DNA from: Zoroaster sp. YZ-2022
Taxonomy: Eukaryota; Echinodermata; Asteroidea; Forcipulatida; Zoroasteridae
Reading direction: 5' to 3'
DNA: 64,000 nt
Assembly (NCBI GenBank): GCA_029582265.1
Contig: CM055827.1
Coordinates: 1,508,574 to 1,572,573, forward strand
The notes below the pieces were generated by a model. It was not told the origin of the DNA. It was given only the letters and a program-made list of their open reading frames with translations, and did not search any database. The position numbers were made by a program, and so were the translations under genes. Of the stretch, positions 33,434-64,000 are shown one piece after another. Each line of letters begins with the position of its first letter. Position 1 is the stretch's first letter.

Positions 33434-33914
33434 TATAATATGGGCTCATGTTTGTTAGAATACTTTTGCAGATCCTTAATTGTATTTTTTTAAAGCAAAT
33501 TTGTGCAGTGCGACATAACCATTTTTTGTATTCTCATAGCAATTACAGCAGAATCATTTCTCAGAATGATTGACATGATTAATATTAATCTGGAAGTTAT
33601 CATTGTTGTATCTTTATATAAATTCACATTTATTCAACAAACCATTCTCAACACCCAGTAATGAATCATTGGCTATTAATAGCAATAGTCAAACCTTAGT
33701 CGAGATTCAGTATCATAAAAAAATATTTGCATTTTTGAAATGGAAGAATATCTTAAATAAAGGTCATTATAACCAGTGTAGAAACCATTGAATTGAAGCA
33801 TAATGAAGTGGACACTGGCTGATAGATGTGACCAATGACATCACGTTTACAAAAGAGCACTAAAGTTTAAACTGAGCCAGGCATAAAATGTACACTGGTA
33901 TTTGACAAGAAGCC

Positions 33915-34015
33915 GTAAAATCTGATGTCGAGTTGTAACCTTCATTTCTTTTTAGAACTAATTAGTACTCAATAGAGAATTTCACATGGTGTCACTGCAA
34001 TTAGTCATACTTAAA
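33915..34015. repeat. fragment of the CACATGGTGTCAC repeat family
   Basis: AGAACTAATTAGTACTCAAT and AGAATTTCACATGGTGTCAC match the other members (see 62707-62879). Confidence 0.6.
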
Positions 34016-36159
34016 TCTGATATTATCAAGATATCAGCAGTAAAATTCTTAATTTGATTTATTTTTAATAAGGCACTTAACATAAAATCTCAAATCATAT
34101 TCATTTGAAAATTAAAAAAACTCTTGATGTTATGTGGAGAAGTACAAAATGTACAAACTCTGCACACTTTTGCTGGAGGGAAAATTACCGTGGTACTCTA
34201 AAAGGTCACGCAAAGTGGAAGCAAGGCACATGGTTTATAGAATTGGCAATTCAATAATTTGGCAAAAAGTACTTTCCTAATTCCAGATACAAGTCTTATC
34301 AGAATTGTCACATGCATTTATATGCACAGACTTGTTCAAGAGGTTGTGTAACAGTCAGTTGGGGAGGGGGATTTTTTGTGTGATATGTTGTAACTTTCTT
34401 ACATATTATTGACAACATTATGGAGATTTTTCTTTGAAATTGGTTATATATATAATAATTAGTAGTATTCTGTTTATGATATGATCAATTCCAAAGAAAC
34501 ATTCTGCATAAAAATTCATTTATACAAGACAAAAACTAATGAATTCACAGACTTACTCATATGGGTTTCTTAAAAATTTATTACAACAGAAAAACATCTA
34601 TTCTGTTGACAGAAAAATGGGACTGGATCAACATTTAAGGGCACAATAATATACATCATGAATATTCATAAACTTCAAAGGAGCTAACCTGGCTACCAGT
34701 AAACTTGGACTTAATGCTGATATACTACATATAAGTACATCCATCAGATGTAAAACGGATGAAATAACTGATGGTAGCCAAGCTAAAATTGTGTCTTAGA
34801 GATGAGATGTAACAAGGTGAACAGATAATGGCCAAAGATTTATACAAGTTTCACGCAATAATATTTGCCTGGTAATTTCTTTATAATTCAACAACAGGTT
34901 ATTTGAAAGAGCAGTTGCTATCATAACTTTAAAAAAAAACAGTTCCTAACAAGTACTAACAACAGACCCGTGTGCCAGGAAAAACCACTTTTTAGTTTAC
35001 AACAAAAAAGGTAATAATATGGAAGTAATAATTATGAAAAAATTTATAAAATCACTGTGCAAATATTAAATGATCTTTGATCATATCTGTGAAGTTAAAT
35101 CTTTCTTTTATGGGTCAATGATTTGAAAGCTTGGTCTTAACTAGGCAGCGTTTAAACTGTAAATAAAAAAGAACAAAAATACAACTAATAACTTAAAACT
35201 ATACAGAGTGGAAGGTATTCCTAAATTTTTACTACATTGCCAGAGTGCATTTTGGTTGTAAAAACACAAACACATTTCAGCTTTCTACACTGGTTGAATG
35301 TTTTCATTTGTTTGGTTCTGCTGCAGTAACTTGGCTGTTCCGATCAAACTGAAATATTTATTATTTTCGAGGTGCCAGTTTGTGATCTAGCCATAGATTT
35401 GTTCATGTTTTGGGGTGTTTCTTTTTGGACATAAAAATGAAAAGCTAGAGGCATAACAGGCAAAGTTTACTTGAAATAAAATGAAAATAACATGAATATA
35501 ATGTGTTATTTACTGCTGACAACATTTCTAATAACTGGTTTATGAACTATTTGAGGTTGCTAACAGGTTTCTAGTTTTGACTTCCAAAATGCTCTGATGC
35601 TTTGATAAAACATTGTTAAGCAATTACAATTGTTAGACAAAATGTCACCAAATATACCTTTCTGTTGAGTAGCCCTCAGCTTAATTATGCGTACCAAATA
35701 TATCTGCTTAACAAAATGTTCTACCATCAGGGCTCTTTGGCACTGGAGCACTACCAAAAAACGTAAATTCCATTCTTTTCATGTGTTTCAAATTGCAATG
35801 TCTACATTCTATATGAATTAAATTGTTTAAAACCAACAGCAATCTCTGTTTACATAATTACACATGTACAAGCAAAACAAAGCACATGTTTTTCCCTCGA
35901 CAAAAAAAATTGCCATAAAATGTTGTATCAACAGTCAATAAATTTATATGATTTTTGGCCGGTGCACAATTGGAGAGGGCTTGTCCACCATATTTAAAGT
36001 GCGTTTTTTTCCTGATTAATATCTCAACAAATTTGGCCCCAGACAAGAATTAAGATGTATATCAGACTCTGAAATCTATTTAAAATATCTCAAATATTAG
36101 GAGAAGAATATACACTATCGGTAATACAGTGCAATACCGCAATTAAAAACATCATGGGA

Positions 36160-36330
36160 TCCACTATATTCACTGTAGTGTTTGGTATAACCAAATGTTC
36201 GTTATAGTGGTGTTCATTATAGTGATGTTCATTACAGTGATTCATGGCTGCAATGGCTGATACATAAATTGGGAGCCAAGGGTCATGTTTGGTATAACCA
36301 AATGTTTGTTATAGTGGTGTTCATTATAAA
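36160..36330 (+). repeat. GTTCATTATAGTG short repeats
   Basis: Repeated words TTTGGTATAACCAAATGTT (twice) and GTTCATTATAGTGRTGTTCA form an imperfect local array. Confidence 0.6.
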
Positions 36331-38611
36331 TTTGAAATGCAAACATTACCCAAAATAATACTTGCTATAGTATGAGGATAATACACTAAATATGTATCCA
36401 CTGAAATTCCAAAAAGTATTTAATTTTTGAGAAAGGAAAATGTGTTAGTAGAAAAGATTATATGGTGATATTATTTTTCACATATTACAATTGTTTTGTA
36501 ATAGATATGATCAAAGCAAGATGAAAAGATAAGTATATGTTCATGTTTCTTGGTGCTGACATAACTGTTAAATTTGATGTGATTTGATGTAATGTTTCTT
36601 TGAAGAAATTGAACAATAATGCTCTATCTGGGTGGAGATTTCTGCTAACAGAAATTCAGGAATTCATGGACAATCACTGCCCGAGCATGCGATGACTTTG
36701 TTTTCTGTTGACAAATAAAGCATTCCCAAATCTCTTGTAATGCATTTCATGTATTCCCGATATTAAAATCAATAAAATATAAAATGAAATTTTTGTTTTT
36801 TATGAAATGAGGTAACAAAGTAAAACCAATGTTTACTTTTGGTTGGAACTTAGGTATTTTTTTTCCAGAATAAAAATAAAACCTTAGATCTGATATAATT
36901 TCCAAGAAATGTGCATCAACTTCAAAGTCTTGCACAACAGGACTTTGCAGTTTAAAAATCAAAGCTTATTCAACTTAAAAATGTACATCTAATTTGGGAA
37001 TGCAATTTTTCAACACACCATCTTCATAAACCCTATAGTGAGTCCATTCAAAAGATTACAGTTACGTATAGATAGAGAACACAGTGTTATGTGATTATCT
37101 ATTTTCTTTATCAAATTAATGCAGTTAGTAACTGTTGGCCCCCATGAAATCATCAATTGAATTTTGTAAGGCACGGCTAGTGTACTCTGTAATGATTTAT
37201 TTCAATAACTAAATAGTCTGGTCTTCTGTCGTGTCATTACACCACCGATTGCCACTATGTTGCACATGATATAACAGTCTGGTACCCAGCAGCCAATGGT
37301 GACAATATTCAACAGGATCAAGATCAAAAGGATTGTCATAGGGCTACATAACTCAACTGTGGATCAATGTTGGGCAAAATTGTTAGGATTGGCAAAATTA
37401 AACAGTTGTTGATTTGCGAGGGTTAATGCTCATTGCGAGCAAATGACATCATGAGAACAAAAGGTAGGGGCAGAACAAATTAAAATCCTTTCAACTTCAA
37501 AAACCTTCTCCAATGAAGGCCTAAATATACATCTGTAAAAGGTAAACTGGAAGTGAACCCATAATACGGAGGTAATTTTCTAAGACGATTAAAGTTTTCC
37601 AAATATTACGTTAAGATTAATTGTGGAGGGAGTGTCCGATTCAAATCAATTCACATATCTACAATTATTGATGTAACCTACTCCCCATCACAAAAACTTA
37701 TGTTCTTTACAAGAACAAGCCAGCATACTCCCGCTCAATATTCAAGCAGGATTCATATATAAAGCCTGCCAGCGTTGTTATGGAAACAATTTACATAGTC
37801 AAAACCACAGAATATTTAATGATAGTACAAATAGGGCAACTATTCTTAAACTCACTTTTACAACAACCAAAAAAAACTGGATTCAACGAAATTTCCCCAA
37901 AACAATAGGATATGACGACACATTTAAACATAATCCTGATTGACAATGATGGTGGCAACTTCTAAATCTCTTTGGTCTCATATAAAAAATGTATTCCAAT
38001 CAAAAGCTGCCATTAGTTAATAAGGCCGCAACATACTTCATACCCCTTCCCCCTCAAAAAAAATCTTACTAGCTAGAAAGTTCTCATTCAGTATGAACTT
38101 CCGACATCACCCAATATGCAAATAAGTATAGGTTTATGGAATGCTATATGACCAATCATTGCCTATACTTATAAGACTACCTAAGAAAGCTGACCAATCA
38201 CAGCCATAGCTGATGCAACTATGTTAGTATGCCAGTTGACCAATCACAGGTTAGAGCTCAACATAACTATAGCATAGTTGGTGATTGGTCAGATGGGTCT
38301 CCATGTCTCAGATATGGGCAAGTCGGACAATTCTTGAAACAACATTAATGACCCCCTAGCTAGCAAGAATACCCTTGCCCCATGAATAAAGGGAATAAAG
38401 AAAGAAAAACCCCAAGAATACCCGCTGATTATCAAGTGTCTATCCTAGTTGCAATCAAAGTATGTACCCTAAGTCCGGTGGGTTAGTGCATTTCCTAAAA
38501 AAAGTGGCGCACAATGCCCTGTTCTGTTGCTGTCATAGTCTTTCTTTGTACAAAGTCCAAGTGAGCAATTTCCAACCAAAACGAAAACAATTACTGTTGC
38601 CATGGAAACAA

Positions 38612-49803
<11,192 letters not shown>

Positions 49804-50400
49804 CGTTTTCCCGGCGGTAGTCACCGTAGTTGGGCCTCGGTCGAATCGGCAGCTTGCTGTATCAGTGTACCGTGTGTACACAGTTTGGCCAAGCCGTTGG
49901 GTTGGTAGAATTTATGAACAGTGTATTATCACACCACACTAGCTATACAAGACCGCTAGTCAATGGCAATGGATGTTTTTATACAGCGATTACGTCCACA
50001 CAAGACATTGCCCAATCATTCATGGAATACACCGTGTGTAAATCAATGCACGCGGGCTCCCTGAGCTCTAGAGCTGGTTCAGTTTTTGACTTGGATGCTC
50101 TCCTCTCTTGCCTTCTAAATACGAGAACTCAAACAACCGATTTGGCGCTACAAACGGCGATCCCCTAACCTTGTGTGTGTGCGCTCACACTGCATTGGCC
50201 AGCCAGTCCCCGATAGCTTAGCAGCCGACGCGCCAAGCCAATCATTATCTAGGGAGGGGTACTCGCTATTGAGCAATACACGACCCCCTATTTGACAATA
50301 GCTTGGCTGTGTGTTTACGTTCGATAAGGACGTGTGTGTCAAATTATTATGCGAGTTGGTCGGGCCATGGCTCTTTTGAGGGTACGATGGCTATCGTTAC
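49804..50400 (-). promoter_or_regulatory. ANP32 upstream region
   Basis: This is CpG-richer sequence immediately 5' of ANP32 exon 1 (on the minus strand). It includes ATTGG/CCAAT-type words (near 50013, 50193 and 50237). I see no clear TATA box at the expected distance, so a CpG-type promoter is likely. Confidence 0.4.
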
Positions 50401-53400
50401 TCGAAGTCAAATGATATAGGGGAAATGCTGTTTGCAAAATTCAGATGATAAACGGTTCACTCTCGTAAGACTTGACATTTCGCATATTTTAAAGCAAATC
50501 AAAGTGAAAAGGGATGCTGTAAAAAAGATCTAGGTTGCATTTTTTTTACATAATATTATTCACGTCCACGCCAACACTCAAGTTCGGAGTAGGTGTCCCT
50601 CCCCTGCATACAATCTGATCTTCACATTTATCATCACATTTCAACTGTCGGCGATTTCAAAGGCTTCAGTAACTACTCTTTATGGGGTCATCAAAAGTCT
50701 GGCATAAGGTTAAGACATTATTTTGACCAAACTTTTAATATAGGCCCTATAGCCTAAAAATAAATATACTCTCTTAAAAATGTGAAGAGTGAAAAATCAC
50801 TTTTTCAAAGAGCTATATTGCGGACAAGTCTTTTTGGAGTGGATAAAGAGTAAAATTGGTAGTGTATAAAGAGTGAATTGGTAGCCTTTTACTGTATTTT
50901 TCACTCGAATCAGAGTGGGTTTCACTCAAAAAAGACTTGTCCGCCATATAGTTCTTTAAAAGAGTGGTTTTTCACTCTTTTACATTAAGAGAGTAAACAG
51001 CCATGCACAAAACACTAGATCCTTTTCTACAAAATTAATAATGATACAATCTCAAATATCGCAAAATAGCTACAGTTGTTTATACATGATATTTTCACAG
51101 TTGCCTTTATTAAAAATATTCTCCCCATAAAATTGAAACGCGAAGTTGCCCTGTGCCATTGATCAAGTATTAGGGCACGGCTGCCACGCCTAGAGGTCTG
51201 ATCTAATGGAGGTATGTTAAGCTAAATGGTGATTATAGCAACACGTAGGGGACTTCCCCTGTATTAAAAATTGTGAGTTTTGTGTTCCCACAGTGTTCCC
51301 ACAACCCATGAAACACTTGGAAAGTACACATTTATAATTAAATGCATGAAGTAAACAATTTACCTTACAAAAATGACCTGCCTTATACAAATTACAAACA
51401 GCTCAAATATAGTGTTCATCCACTCATTTTTGGGGGTTATCTATTTTTTTTAAAGGAAGCCCTACATTTTTCACATTTTTTTTTATAAGGAAGGTCCTTT
51501 TTTATAAGGCAAGTTTTTATTTTTACTTCATGCTTTTAATTAATGTCAGTGTTATTTATGTGTATTGTTGATTGTCTTTTTATGTATGTTGGGAGCCATG
51601 GGAGACCAGTGGATGCCACTGAATGGGTCAGCTGAAATAAGAAATTAATAAACTAATCAAAGTAATTATTTGATATATGGGTAGGTTCATAGGGAGGATA
51701 ATCCGGGATTGACGGAAGTAGTGATCAGTGGTGTAGCCTAGCTCTGCTGGCTATAAAATTATTCATGTTTCTGTTCACCATGTTAGTTTGTCCATATTAG
51801 TTTCCCCCTTTTATGTATGTTTACATGGTTCGTAGATGGGCCACTAGTGTCATTATACACTGTCCGACCGTATGCCCATTCACTGAACTACACATTATAC
51901 ACCGGCAACAAAAAGATGGGACAAGCTACTTCCAACCAACCAATCAAATCATTCGTTGTAGGATGTCTCGCTGCAGATACAAAGAATACGCCCGACGACT
52001 GAATTTGGCCAATTGCAGAAGGCGTTTTGTACACATCTCATGAATATTTATATCCCATATAATTCATGGCGGGGAAACATTTGTGTTTGAAATTTAAATG
52101 GACTGTTCTTATCGCAGTCTAATTAAAACAGAAAAGATGACTGTTGGTATAAAATCATTCCTTTTTGGATACGACAATGAAACTTATTTGAGGCTGGGGG
52201 AAAAGGAAAGAAGAAGAGAATACAAAAGATGCTGCGCTGCTGAGAGTTTCCGTGGGTTGATGAAGGTGGAGTAGGATGGTATCGATAGATCCTCATTTAT
52301 AATTTAGCATCTGCTATTTTATGAGATGTATATTCAGTGAGGGAAATTGATTATGTGTAAATATCACATGCAGAAGTACGAATTTTTTATTTATGTTTTC
52401 CCTTTAAGGATAATTAAATATATCGTGTGAATCCTTATTTTTTGTTTAATCATTTCTGGTTGAAATCTGCTTGAAAACGGGGTGCGTTGGAAAAAGTGAT
52501 TTTTGTTTTAATGTTAAGAAATTAAATGTTTTATTTAATTTATTTTCTTTTTGTTTTTGTTTTTGTGTGTATGTATGTTGTTTTTTTGTGTTTTTGATGG
52601 TACATCATAACCCCACACCCCTTCCCTATGAACCTTTAGTACTAACATTGTTATTATAGTAGTGTTAAAAGTAAGTAGGCCTAGTGTTAAAATTTGTATG
52701 AACAGGCTACTCTTGTTGCCAGGGTTACTACAGCGAGCCCACCGATTCCAGTGATTTCTAATGACCTCCCCTAAGCCCTATCCTCCTTAGCCCCGCCTGC
52801 CCCCCTCCCCTCCCCCCTGTGAGCAAAATGTTTGTTAACAAAAATTCGTATTTTCTAAATTATATAACTTATTTATGGAGAACATTTTGGGAACATTATT
52901 TTAGGGAAATGTGCAAAAAATCTGGGGCATGCAATTTGAGGGAAATTTTATGAGCGTTTTCAGGATTAAGATTACGAAGTATTCTGCTCGTGATGGAGTT
53001 GATGAGTGAACCTTGGTTTTATTTCAAATGACGAAATTTATTTAGTTGTATTTATTTATTAATGTTGGGGGAGACTTTGGAAATATTGTGGGGCCAGGCC
53101 ATTTCCCCCTTGGTTTAACCATTAGAGTTGTTTTACTGGTGACAAAAAGTGTGTCCGTATGTGTATGCGAGAGTTGGGGTGAAAAGTAGGGCATATCCCC
53201 CATCCTCCTGGGTTTACAAGGAATTGACCAAGAGAAAATTTAACAATTCAGTTTGGGTCAGCATCATCACTGCACTTGGAAAGTCGGATCCCAAATGTAG
53301 ATCGTGTTTTGTATCAGAATTGTAAGACGCCGCAGTAAGCGGCAGAGGTGTCCGTCTTTTATGATATTATGTCCCGCATTGACGCACTAGCTGGCTGGCT

Positions 53401-54114
53401 GGATCGGCACTCGTTTCGAAATCCAGAAAATAGGATTCTCGGCTAGCAGCAGCGGAAAACTTCTTAGATTTCATTTATTTAAGTACGTAACAAAATAGCT
53501 TATTGATATTTAAATCAAATTCAAATGAGGCCAAACCTATAAAAAAAATGCATCGATCAGGCAATATAAAGCAAGCAAGCCACAATAATTTTCAATTATT
53601 TTCTTTGAACGATTCAAAGGAAATTTAGGCCTTTTAAATTTAGGTTTGATTATACAACTATTACAAAAAATCAAGATAACCAATTGAATAGGCCTACGTC
53701 AATAACCAAACTGATTAGTTAACGTTGTGTTCAATGAGATAAATAAGTGACAATTCTATCAAATTTAAATGTTCTAAAGTAACAAATTCACACAATGCTT
53801 TTCAAAAGATACCCACAAACAAAAGCATTTGAGTTTACGGTGTTACACTCTTGAGTTGAGTTTTGTTCCCAGAACGCAGAAACGGGCTTCGCATGCAATT
53901 TGAAAATTAATTTTAATGGAAAGAATATATAACATAATGATCGTGATTTGAGCTAGACCTATTTATATTAAAAATAAGGTTAATCGGATAATTAAATAAA
54001 AACCAAATGGTGGTATTGTGAAACTTACATGGTGTAAAGCTGATGATGGCATCGTCAATCTTCCCTAAAAATAATTGTCTCTATGACTAGGTGCTTGTCA
54101 CTTTCATAAAAATC
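50401..54114. other. intergenic stretch
   Basis: No coding exon is recognised. It contains the inverted-repeat element at 50767-50995. A CCAAT/TATA-like cluster near 51945-52065 (ACCAATCAAA, GGCCAATTGCAG, TATTTATATC) has no recognisable gene after it. The rest is AT-rich sequence. Confidence 0.5.
50767..50995. mobile_element. long-TIR MITE, TACTCTCTTAA family
   Basis: The left arm reads TACTCTCTTAAAAATGTGAA, then GCGGACAAGTCTTTTT. The right arm mirrors it (AAAAAGACTTGTCCGCC to TTAAGAGAGTA). The arms are about 65 bp with a few mismatches. Confidence 0.85.
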
Positions 54115-54186
54115 GAATTAATGTCCAGTCTGTAGCAGTCTGTCTGTCTCTAATTAATGTCCAGTCTGTAGCAGTCTGTCTGTCTC
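54115..54186 (+). repeat. 36-bp tandem duplication
   Basis: Two copies of AATTAATGTCCAGTCTGTAG continuing CAGTCTGTCTGTCTCT occur in direct tandem. Confidence 0.9.
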
Positions 54187-54204
54187 TCTAGCCTATTTCG
54201 CTCC

Positions 54205-54340
54205 ACTGCAAGAAGACGGCCTCTTCATCAGTTTTTCCATTTCACTCTATCCTGTGCTGTCCTCTTCCACGTAACGCTACCATATTCTCTGATGTCATCC
54301 ATCCACCTTCTGCTTCGTCTGCCTCTCCCTCTGGTATATT
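54205..54340 (-). pseudogene. non-LTR retrotransposon ORF2 C-terminal remnant
   Basis: The minus-strand frame has RGRGRRSRRWMDDIREYG and AQDRVKWKN, then a frameshift into MKRPSSCSGAK. The pattern RGR.R.RW.DDI...W...AQDR..W is typical of the last residues of endonuclease/reverse transcriptase polyproteins. Nothing of the catalytic domains is present nearby. Confidence 0.65.
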
Positions 54341-55183
54341 CTTCGAAGCTGTACCCTTTCTTAAATTCCACGTTAGAATGAAAAGGGAACAAGCTGAATA
54401 CATTTTCACTATTTTCTCGTAAACGACACAATAAAGGTTGTTTGGTTGAAAGTAAATCTAATCAAATAGCACTCGTTTTTTTGTTTTTTTTAAGTTTTTT
54501 TTTTAACCAATGATGTACCTTCCTTTACAAACACTAATACATACAACAATTGAACTGTAAATGTTTCAGCTTATTACGTGTTGTTGTTTACAAGAAAATT
54601 GTGAAAATGCATCCACATATTTTGATCGGCAAACACGACCTTTCTTCTCAGTTCTCAAATGGAATGTTGATCTGCCCTCGTCAGATTGTTATTAGTCAAG
54701 AATGATAGAGAAATAAGTTGACTAACTTTACTATTAACAATTAATTAAATAATATTTAATGTCCCAGACAGATCGATTTTTGTATTGATGGCCCGGGGAT
54801 GGTCCATAGGATCATTCCCCCAGAATTTGTCATGTGGAAAAAACATAATAGGCTAATATGCGAATATTCGTGCAAAATAGGCAGAAATTTGGTTTGTTTA
54901 AATATTTATTATCTGTTTATTTCTTTGTCCTGTTTAGGTGTCATCTTTATGTTAGCCGTTGGTTTTCTGATTGGTTGTGCGCCAGTGGCGTAACCACGTA
55001 GGTTCACCCCACCCCCGCCTTTGGCATACCCGTTAAAAAAATATATAATTTTTTTTTAAAAACGAACAATTTTTTAAACATTTTTTGCGGTGTTGGGGGT
55101 ACATAAGCAAATAAATTTCATTATCATCCCCCCACACACTTTTCGACACGGATTTACGCCACTGATCATCGAAACGGATAGTA

Positions 55184-55386
55184 AAATGATAATAATAATA
55201 ATGTGGACTCATATGGCGCACGTATCCACCAAACTGGTGCTCAAGGCGCATATTATTACCCCTGCTCATAAGGCTCATAAATCACAAGCACCCCGGTCGC
55301 GGCTGGGATTCGAACCCACATTCTGACGACTCAGCCATCAGAAAACACAAATCCGATGCACTAAACCGCTCGACCATGGCACTCCG
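55184..55386 (-). mobile_element. tRNA-derived SINE with internal deletion
   Basis: On the minus strand the head has GCCATGGTCGAGCGGTTTAG and GTGGGTTCGAATCCC. It then jumps to the tail region (ATTTATGAGC, GCGCCTTGAGCACCAG, (ATT)n). The middle of the body is missing. Confidence 0.85.
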
Positions 55387-55848
55387 TGATCCAGCTAAAC
55401 AAAATATCATCGAAGGATAACTTGTGGCAAAACCTAAACAAAGGCGTCGCTAGATTTAAAAAAAAAAATTAAGGAGATAAATGATAGACATATGGGCATA
55501 AATCCCAGAGAGATAGGGTTGGTGACGGTCAGTGTGGGTCATAGGGCTATGATTGATCCACACATTTATGAGACAAGAGCAATTACAAATTTAACACTGA
55601 ATGATGTAGAACATTTCCTAGAATTTTGATTTGCCTTCAGATCTTTAATTCAGTTTTGACAATTATTAAAATAACGGCACTTCAGACAAAAAGAGTTCAA
55701 AGGATACTTGATACTGTTATCATCTTAACACAAACTAAGTTTAGGTAAAACATTGAATTTTGTTGTAATTTAATTTTTTTGTTAAGGAATTAACACTGTT
55801 GAATATGGGATTTAAATGACATCCTGAAATGAATTTTTGTCCGACAAA

Positions 55849-56065
55849 TCTTTGGGTCTGAAAAGGAGAGCAGCTTTCCAGGACAGAGTCGTATATGACA
55901 GAGCTGTTCATCTTTATCACCAGCATCCTCCAGGGCTACAACCTGCTGCTGCCGCTGCCGCCCCCACCCAGTGAATGAACCACACCCATCTCTAGATCCC
56001 TGGGCATCACGTTCCGACCACTCCCATATCAAGTAAGCATCTCTTCCTCATTGGCAGAACACTGA
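55849..56065 (+). pseudogene. cytochrome P450 (CYP2-like) C-terminal pseudogene fragment
   Basis: The frame from 55874 reads LSRTESYMTELFIFITSILQ, then GYNLLLPLPPPPSE. A TGA follows at 55976-55978, then, in the same frame, SLGITFRPLPYQVSI. This matches the order ...GEQLAR.E.FLF...LLQ.F....P......G.T..P.P..V of CYP2-clan C-termini. Upstream, SLGLKR at 55849-55866 is the start of the heme-binding loop, but a small deletion and frameshift remove the Cys. With the lost ligand and the stop it cannot encode an enzyme. No other P450 exon is seen nearby. Confidence 0.7.
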
Positions 56066-56925
56066 AATATCACCCACCAATCCAGTGCAAGAAGAAAACA
56101 CGTTTAAATCTTAACAATGAATTTGTCTCTCTATTTGACCTGAGCAATTTTTATGAATAATTGCTTAGATAAGTACAATACAGCAATGGACAACAGAAAA
56201 TGATATAAATCAACCAAAAAAGGGTAAAACATGTATCTTTAAATTATTTTTTTTCCCAGGAATTTTGTCTTGTTTAGTTAACATTTTATTGAACCATCGA
56301 TAACTATCACACATTTAAGACTAAATGAGTTTGATTACAATTATAAATCTTTGTATAAGTTCATCTTTTAGAAATTACATGTATTTTTGAGTGAGGGTGG
56401 TGAACAAACATCACAGTAAATGTAAAAGTGAATTTGGATCAGTTTATGATAATTGATGTCAGTAACATTGGTATAATGTAAGGGGGAGACGGTATAAAGA
56501 CAGGCGTCCTAAAATTTCACTCGGCAAAAAAATTAATGAAGTTGGAGTGTTAGGCCTATTTATTGCCATACCATCTGCATAATATAACTCTTTCATTTCC
56601 CAACAAAACAATTCTTTTACCAATGCATACATAAGGTGGAACAAGACCTTAATGATCACATGGCAGCCATTTTGTATTTCTTTCGTAAAAATCAATGTGG
56701 TAAAACTAAGGCTGGAAAGAAAAAAATCCCCTAGCTTTGTACATCAGAGTTGAAGTTGAGTACTTTTTCATGAGTATGAGTAGTTAAAAAAAATTCCTAT
56801 AAGTACAACAAAATGTACTTGAGTACATTATGAACTCTGTCATTCATAGAAATAGAAATGTATGCCCTCAACCGAACACATATCAAGGTTCCTTCCATAG
56901 CCTCCTAACCTCCACAACTAACCCA

Positions 56926-63869
<6,944 letters not shown>

Positions 63870-64000
63870 CTGTGAGGAAACAAAACAAAGATTACAGAGT
63901 TGCCCGATTTTACTGTTGAATCATTTAATGGGAAACGTACAAATGATACTTACTACATGGCAGTAGGTTTGCTAATAGACCCAGCAATACCTTTGGGTGT

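Larger units (their letters stand above)
30607..38611. other. convergent intergenic region and putative ANP32 3' UTR
   Basis: No exon is recognised on either strand. The right part should include the 3' UTR of the minus-strand ANP32 gene. A minus-strand AATAAA (plus TTTATT) near 37197 is one candidate end, but others exist. The rest holds the repeats listed and AT-rich sequence. Confidence 0.5.

Noticed and set aside
63953..64000. A further upstream PRMT3 exon ending ATGTA|GTAAGT on the minus strand
   Set aside because: The donor looks good, but the sequence (AAAGGTATTGCTGGGT...) matches the dispersed repeat at 10110 and 42195, and its translation does not resemble PRMT3.

Overview
The window is eukaryotic: AT-rich, intron-rich and full of repeats. 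It holds three recognisable protein genes. Their intron sizes, the tRNA-derived SINEs with (ATT)n tails, the many small TTAA-flanked inverted-repeat elements and the single-gene forms of each family suggest an invertebrate deuterostome, probably an echinoderm. That assignment is an inference, not something read directly.

Layout. 1-12102: no coding sequence recognised, only dispersed repeats. 12103-28780 (+): a type-2 coronin (CORO2-like), complete from its ATG in nine coding exons that all join in phase 0 to give 706 aa. Its introns carry three large minisatellites: a 54-bp unit at 15272-18545, a 30-bp unit at 20541-21471 and an 81-bp unit at 25790-27567. About 30.6-38.6 kb is a convergent intergenic region with the 3' ends of coronin and ANP32. 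38612-49803 (-): an ANP32 protein, eight exons, 323 aa, with LRRs, a very acidic tail, an ANP32E-like H2A.Z-binding segment and a terminal KRKR signal. 49804-56925: intergenic, with the CpG-rich ANP32 upstream region, a broken retrotransposon piece and a dead cytochrome P450 C-terminus. 56926-63869 (-): the last nine exons of PRMT3 (409 aa visible); its N-terminal zinc-finger exons lie beyond the right edge.

Main discovery. Each of the seven ANP32 introns contains exactly one copy of a ~75-nt element on the sense (-) strand. Each has the layout of a box C/D snoRNA: 5-bp terminal stem GCAAG/CTTGC, C box ATGATGA, an internal C'-like CTGATGA, and D box CTGA next to the closing stem. Six copies keep both boxes; the intron 3 copy has changes in both. 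The upstream guide contains AGCACTGGG, complementary to a conserved 28S rRNA segment. So ANP32 looks like a protein-coding host of a one-per-intron, same-family snoRNA array, resembling GAS5 in architecture.

The three genes share chromatin, RNA or actin housekeeping roles but show no sign of working as one pathway. ANP32 and PRMT3 are head-to-tail on the minus strand, and coronin converges on ANP32. Most remaining sequence is explained by about a dozen repeat families; the 81-bp minisatellite matches the end of one of them.
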